From assembly GCA_004010535.1 (NCBI GenBank), contig RQYE01000002.1, forward strand, positions 124,001-188,000: a DNA stretch of 64,000 nt, written 5' to 3'. This DNA is from Coriobacteriales bacterium OH1046. Lineage in GTDB: Bacteria > Actinomycetota > Coriobacteriia > Coriobacteriales > Atopobiaceae. The notes below the pieces were generated by a model, which was not told the DNA's origin, did no database searches, and saw nothing but the letters and a program-made list of their open reading frames with translations. This document shows positions 62,116 to 64,000 of this stretch, piece after piece. Position 1 is the first letter of the stretch. Every line of letters begins with the position of its first letter. The translations under genes and the position numbers were made by a program.

Positions 62116-63219
62116 ATGTCAGATCTCATCACCATTCTCAGAGGCGCCAAGAAGCACGTCATGACCGGCGTCTCATACATGATTCCGTTTGCTGTTGCAG
62201 GTGGTGTCACCTTGGCGGTCTGCGTTATGCTCGGCGGTCAGAATGCCGTGCCCAGCGAGGGCGTACTCGGTCTCATCGCCCAAGTCGGTATCGCAGGACT
62301 CACCCTCATGGTTCCCGTGCTCGCGGGTTATATAGCGTACTCTATCGCCGACCGCGCGGGTATCGCTCCCGGCTTCATTGGCGGGTATATCGCAAATACC
62401 ATAGGCGCGGGTTTCCTCGGAGGCCTTTTCGCCGGCCTGCTCGCGGGCATTCTCGCCTTCTATCTTAAAAGGGTGAAGGTTCCCGCCGCCATGAGCTCCG
62501 TCGTCTCCATCTTCATCATCCCCCTTGTCGATACCCTGCTGGTCTGCTGCGTGATGCTGTTTGTTGTCGGCACACCCATCGCCGCCATGATGTCGGCCCT
62601 CACCGACTGGCTTAACAATATGGGCACCGGCAATGCCGTCCTGCTCGGCATCATCCTTGGCGCCATGGACTGCACCGATATGGGCGGCCCCATCGGAAAG
62701 GTCGCCTACACCTTCGGCGTGACGATGGTGGGAACCATCGAGGCTTCCACCGGCTTGCCGTCCTTCTCGGCTATGCAGGTCATGGCTGCAGTGGGCGCCT
62801 CCTGCGCCATCCCGCCGCTCGCCTGCGGCCTTTCCACTCTCTTGTTCCGCGACCGCTATACCGACGATGAGAAGGAGGCGGGAAAGGCTGCGCTCGTCAT
62901 GGGCGTCGTCTCCATCTCCGAGGGAGCCATTCCCTTCGCCGCCAATTCCCCGTTGCGTACCATCCCCCAACTCATGGTCGCCGGCGGTCTCGGCGGTGCG
63001 CTGGCCATGCTGCTCGGCGCGGGCAACCCCGCCCCCTGGGGCGGTCTCATCGTGGCGCCGATTGTCACCAATCCGTTCGGCTACTGCCTGGCGATTGCCG
63101 CCGGGGCCGTCGTGGGAGCCCTGCTCATGGGAATCTCCCGCAAGGCGATCGCAGCCAAAACTGAGATGGTTGGAGAAGATGATGATGACGATCTCGACCT
63201 TGACATCGAGATCGGCTAG
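62116..63219 (+). CDS. PTS fructose-type subunit IIC
   Basis: A 367-aa polytopic membrane protein of the fructose IIC family, with 'HVMTGVSYMIPFAVAGGV' at the N-terminus, 'GFIGGYIANTIGAGFLGG' and 'AMDCTDMGGPIGKVAY' (the conserved IIC substrate-loop region) and 'ISEGAIPFAANSP'. About ten helices are seen. It ends in an acidic tail. 'gaaggggg' precedes the ATG at 62116. It is followed by a 21-bp hairpin and the convergent DeoR gene. Confidence 0.93.
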   Translation: MSDLITILRGAKKHVMTGVSYMIPFAVAGGVTLAVCVMLGGQNAVPSEGVLGLIAQVGIAGLTLMVPVLAGYIAYSIADRAGIAPGFIGGYIANTIGAGFLGGLFAGLLAGILAFYLKRVKVPAAMSSVVSIFIIPLVDTLLVCCVMLFVVGTPIAAMMSALTDWLNNMGTGNAVLLGIILGAMDCTDMGGPIGKVAYTFGVTMVGTIEASTGLPSFSAMQVMAAVGASCAIPPLACGLSTLLFRDRYTDDEKEAGKAALVMGVVSISEGAIPFAANSPLRTIPQLMVAGGLGGALAMLLGAGNPAPWGGLIVAPIVTNPFGYCLAIAAGAVVGALLMGISRKAIAAKTEMVGEDDDDDLDLDIEIG

Positions 63220-63235
63220 GCGCGAGAAGACGCAT

Positions 63236-63284
63236 CGCATGGCAGGAGGCCGGCGGGCTCGATCCGCCGGCCTCCTGCCATGCG
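63236..63284. terminator. Bidirectional 21-bp hairpin between PTS IIC and DeoR genes
   Basis: A perfect 21-bp stem, 63236-63256 with 63264-63284, loop GCTCGAT, between the convergent stops at 63219 and 63316. Confidence 0.75.
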
Positions 63285-63315
63285 CTCTTGCTCTTGGGAG
63301 GAATGGACGGCCTCC

Positions 63316-64000
63316 TTACAGGCAGGTCGACCCGAGCCTCGCCACCGCTTTGCGTGCCTTATCCGTGAAGCTCTCCATGATGATCGAGTTGAAGTCGCCT
63401 ATGTTTGCAAAGCGGTAGGTTCCTGAAGACGAGAGCTTGCTCGTGTCGGCCACGAGGTACGTGTTCGAGGAGTTGCGGATAACGAGTTCCTTCACGGAGC
63501 CGTCATCGATGTTATAGGTGAGGACGGAGCCGTCTTCAAGGTCGACTGCGAGCGCACCGATGAAGGATCGATCGAAACGCATTGACCCGACCATTTTGAG
63601 GGTGGCCGAGCCCACGAAGCCGTCGAGGTCGCGGCTAACGGCACCGCCCGTGCACACGGCGCTCACCAAAGGGTTTATGGCGAGCGTACGCATAATCTCC
63701 ATCATGTTGGAGATGACGGTGCACTGCTTCGTGCCGGCTGCGAGCAGCTCGGCGATAGCGAGCGTGGTTGTGGAAACATCCAGAAAGACGGTGTCATCAT
63801 CGTGAATGAGCGCGTAGGCCTTTTCGGCGATGGCGCGTTTTGCCGCAGTGTTGGCTGTGAGACGTTTCGTGATGTTGCGCTCCGGTGCGGAGGCAACGCT
63901 GACCGCACCGCCGTAGACGCGCTGAAGCTTTCCTTGGGCATCGAGCTGCTTGAGATCCTTGCGAATGCAGTCATCGGTCACAGAGAAAAGCTCTGCGAGA
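63316..64000 (-). CDS. DeoR-family transcriptional regulator, N-terminus cut by window end
   Basis: The last 228 residues of a DeoR repressor; the frame is open to base 64000 and the true start lies beyond it. The recognition part of the winged helix is visible as 'LAELFSVTDDCIRKDLKQL', followed by 'LQRVYGGAV', the DeoR wing. The C-terminal sugar-phosphate sensor domain has 'DDDTVFLDVSTTTLAIAELL', 'TVISNMMEIM' and 'VCTGGAVSRDLDGFVG'. It probably represses the convergent fructose-type PTS, with a sugar phosphate as effector. Confidence 0.9.
   Translation of the reverse strand, partial: LAELFSVTDDCIRKDLKQLDAQGKLQRVYGGAVSVASAPERNITKRLTANTAAKRAIAEKAYALIHDDDTVFLDVSTTTLAIAELLAAGTKQCTVISNMMEIMRTLAINPLVSAVCTGGAVSRDLDGFVGSATLKMVGSMRFDRSFIGALAVDLEDGSVLTYNIDDGSVKELVIRNSSNTYLVADTSKLSSSGTYRFANIGDFNSIIMESFTDKARKAVARLGSTCL

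Overview
The window is high-GC bacterial DNA and reads most like an obligately anaerobic gut actinomycete of the class Coriobacteriia, probably Collinsella or a close relative. Supporting this are the GC-biased codon use, the anaerobic class III ribonucleotide reductase, hybrid cluster protein, a GGGtGRT protein with its Fe-S scaffold partner, PTS systems, a sortase-type surface protein, and a large fructoselysine-like sugar-amine catabolic island. The genus is an inference; no rRNA is present. Collinsella intestinalis is known to consume fructoselysine, which fits.

Layout. 1-3524: housekeeping or envelope genes (CorC/HlyC-type CBS protein cut by the window edge, a cyanophycin-synthetase-N-like protein, a YtxH protein, a PRC-barrel protein, one unknown). 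3603-35338: a roughly 32 kb catabolic island. It holds one FrlA-like permease, four SIS-domain sugar isomerases/deglycases, four PfkB kinases (two clearly FrlD-like), three FrlC-like TIM-barrel epimerases, a NagB-like protein, two ROK and two FGGY kinases, a DapA-family aldolase, a DUF4432 epimerase, two amidohydrolases, a BtpA/SgcQ protein, an RPE-like epimerase, a class II aldolase and two GntR/UTRA regulators. The genes lie in several divergent and convergent blocks. Five AT-rich promoter gaps in the island carry the same two-part motif, TATAAG-N14-ATACCA with fixed spacing, and a sixth carries a weaker reversed copy. This suggests a shared regulator.

35417-41288: GGGtGRT/Fe-S scaffold pair, a histidine phosphatase, a 43-bp perfect inverted repeat, a cell-wall-anchored acidic protein and an HTH protein. 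41365-51688: a ten-gene minus-strand block for uptake of a polyol-like substrate by a galactitol-type PTS (IIA, IIB, IIC), with two alcohol dehydrogenases, a 2-hydroxyacid dehydrogenase, a class II aldolase, an enolase-superfamily dehydratase and a PRD/BglG-type regulator. 52030-61398: hydroxylamine reductase hcp with a 22-bp perfect palindrome at a class II activator position, a methyltransferase-like membrane protein, mntP, an Fe-S aldo/keto reductase, a 41-bp perfect inverted repeat, and the nrdD/nrdG class III RNR operon. There the glycyl-radical tail is a separate small gene, and two NrdR boxes lie upstream. 61451-64000: tRNA-Thr(TGT), a two-gene fructose-type PTS with a near-consensus promoter, and a convergent DeoR regulator cut by the window edge.

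How it works together: the permease probably imports glycated amines (Amadori products). PfkB kinases phosphorylate them, SIS deglycases split them to hexose phosphate plus amine, and FrlC-like epimerases convert 3-epimers. The many paralogues imply a panel of related sugar-amine substrates rather than fructoselysine alone.
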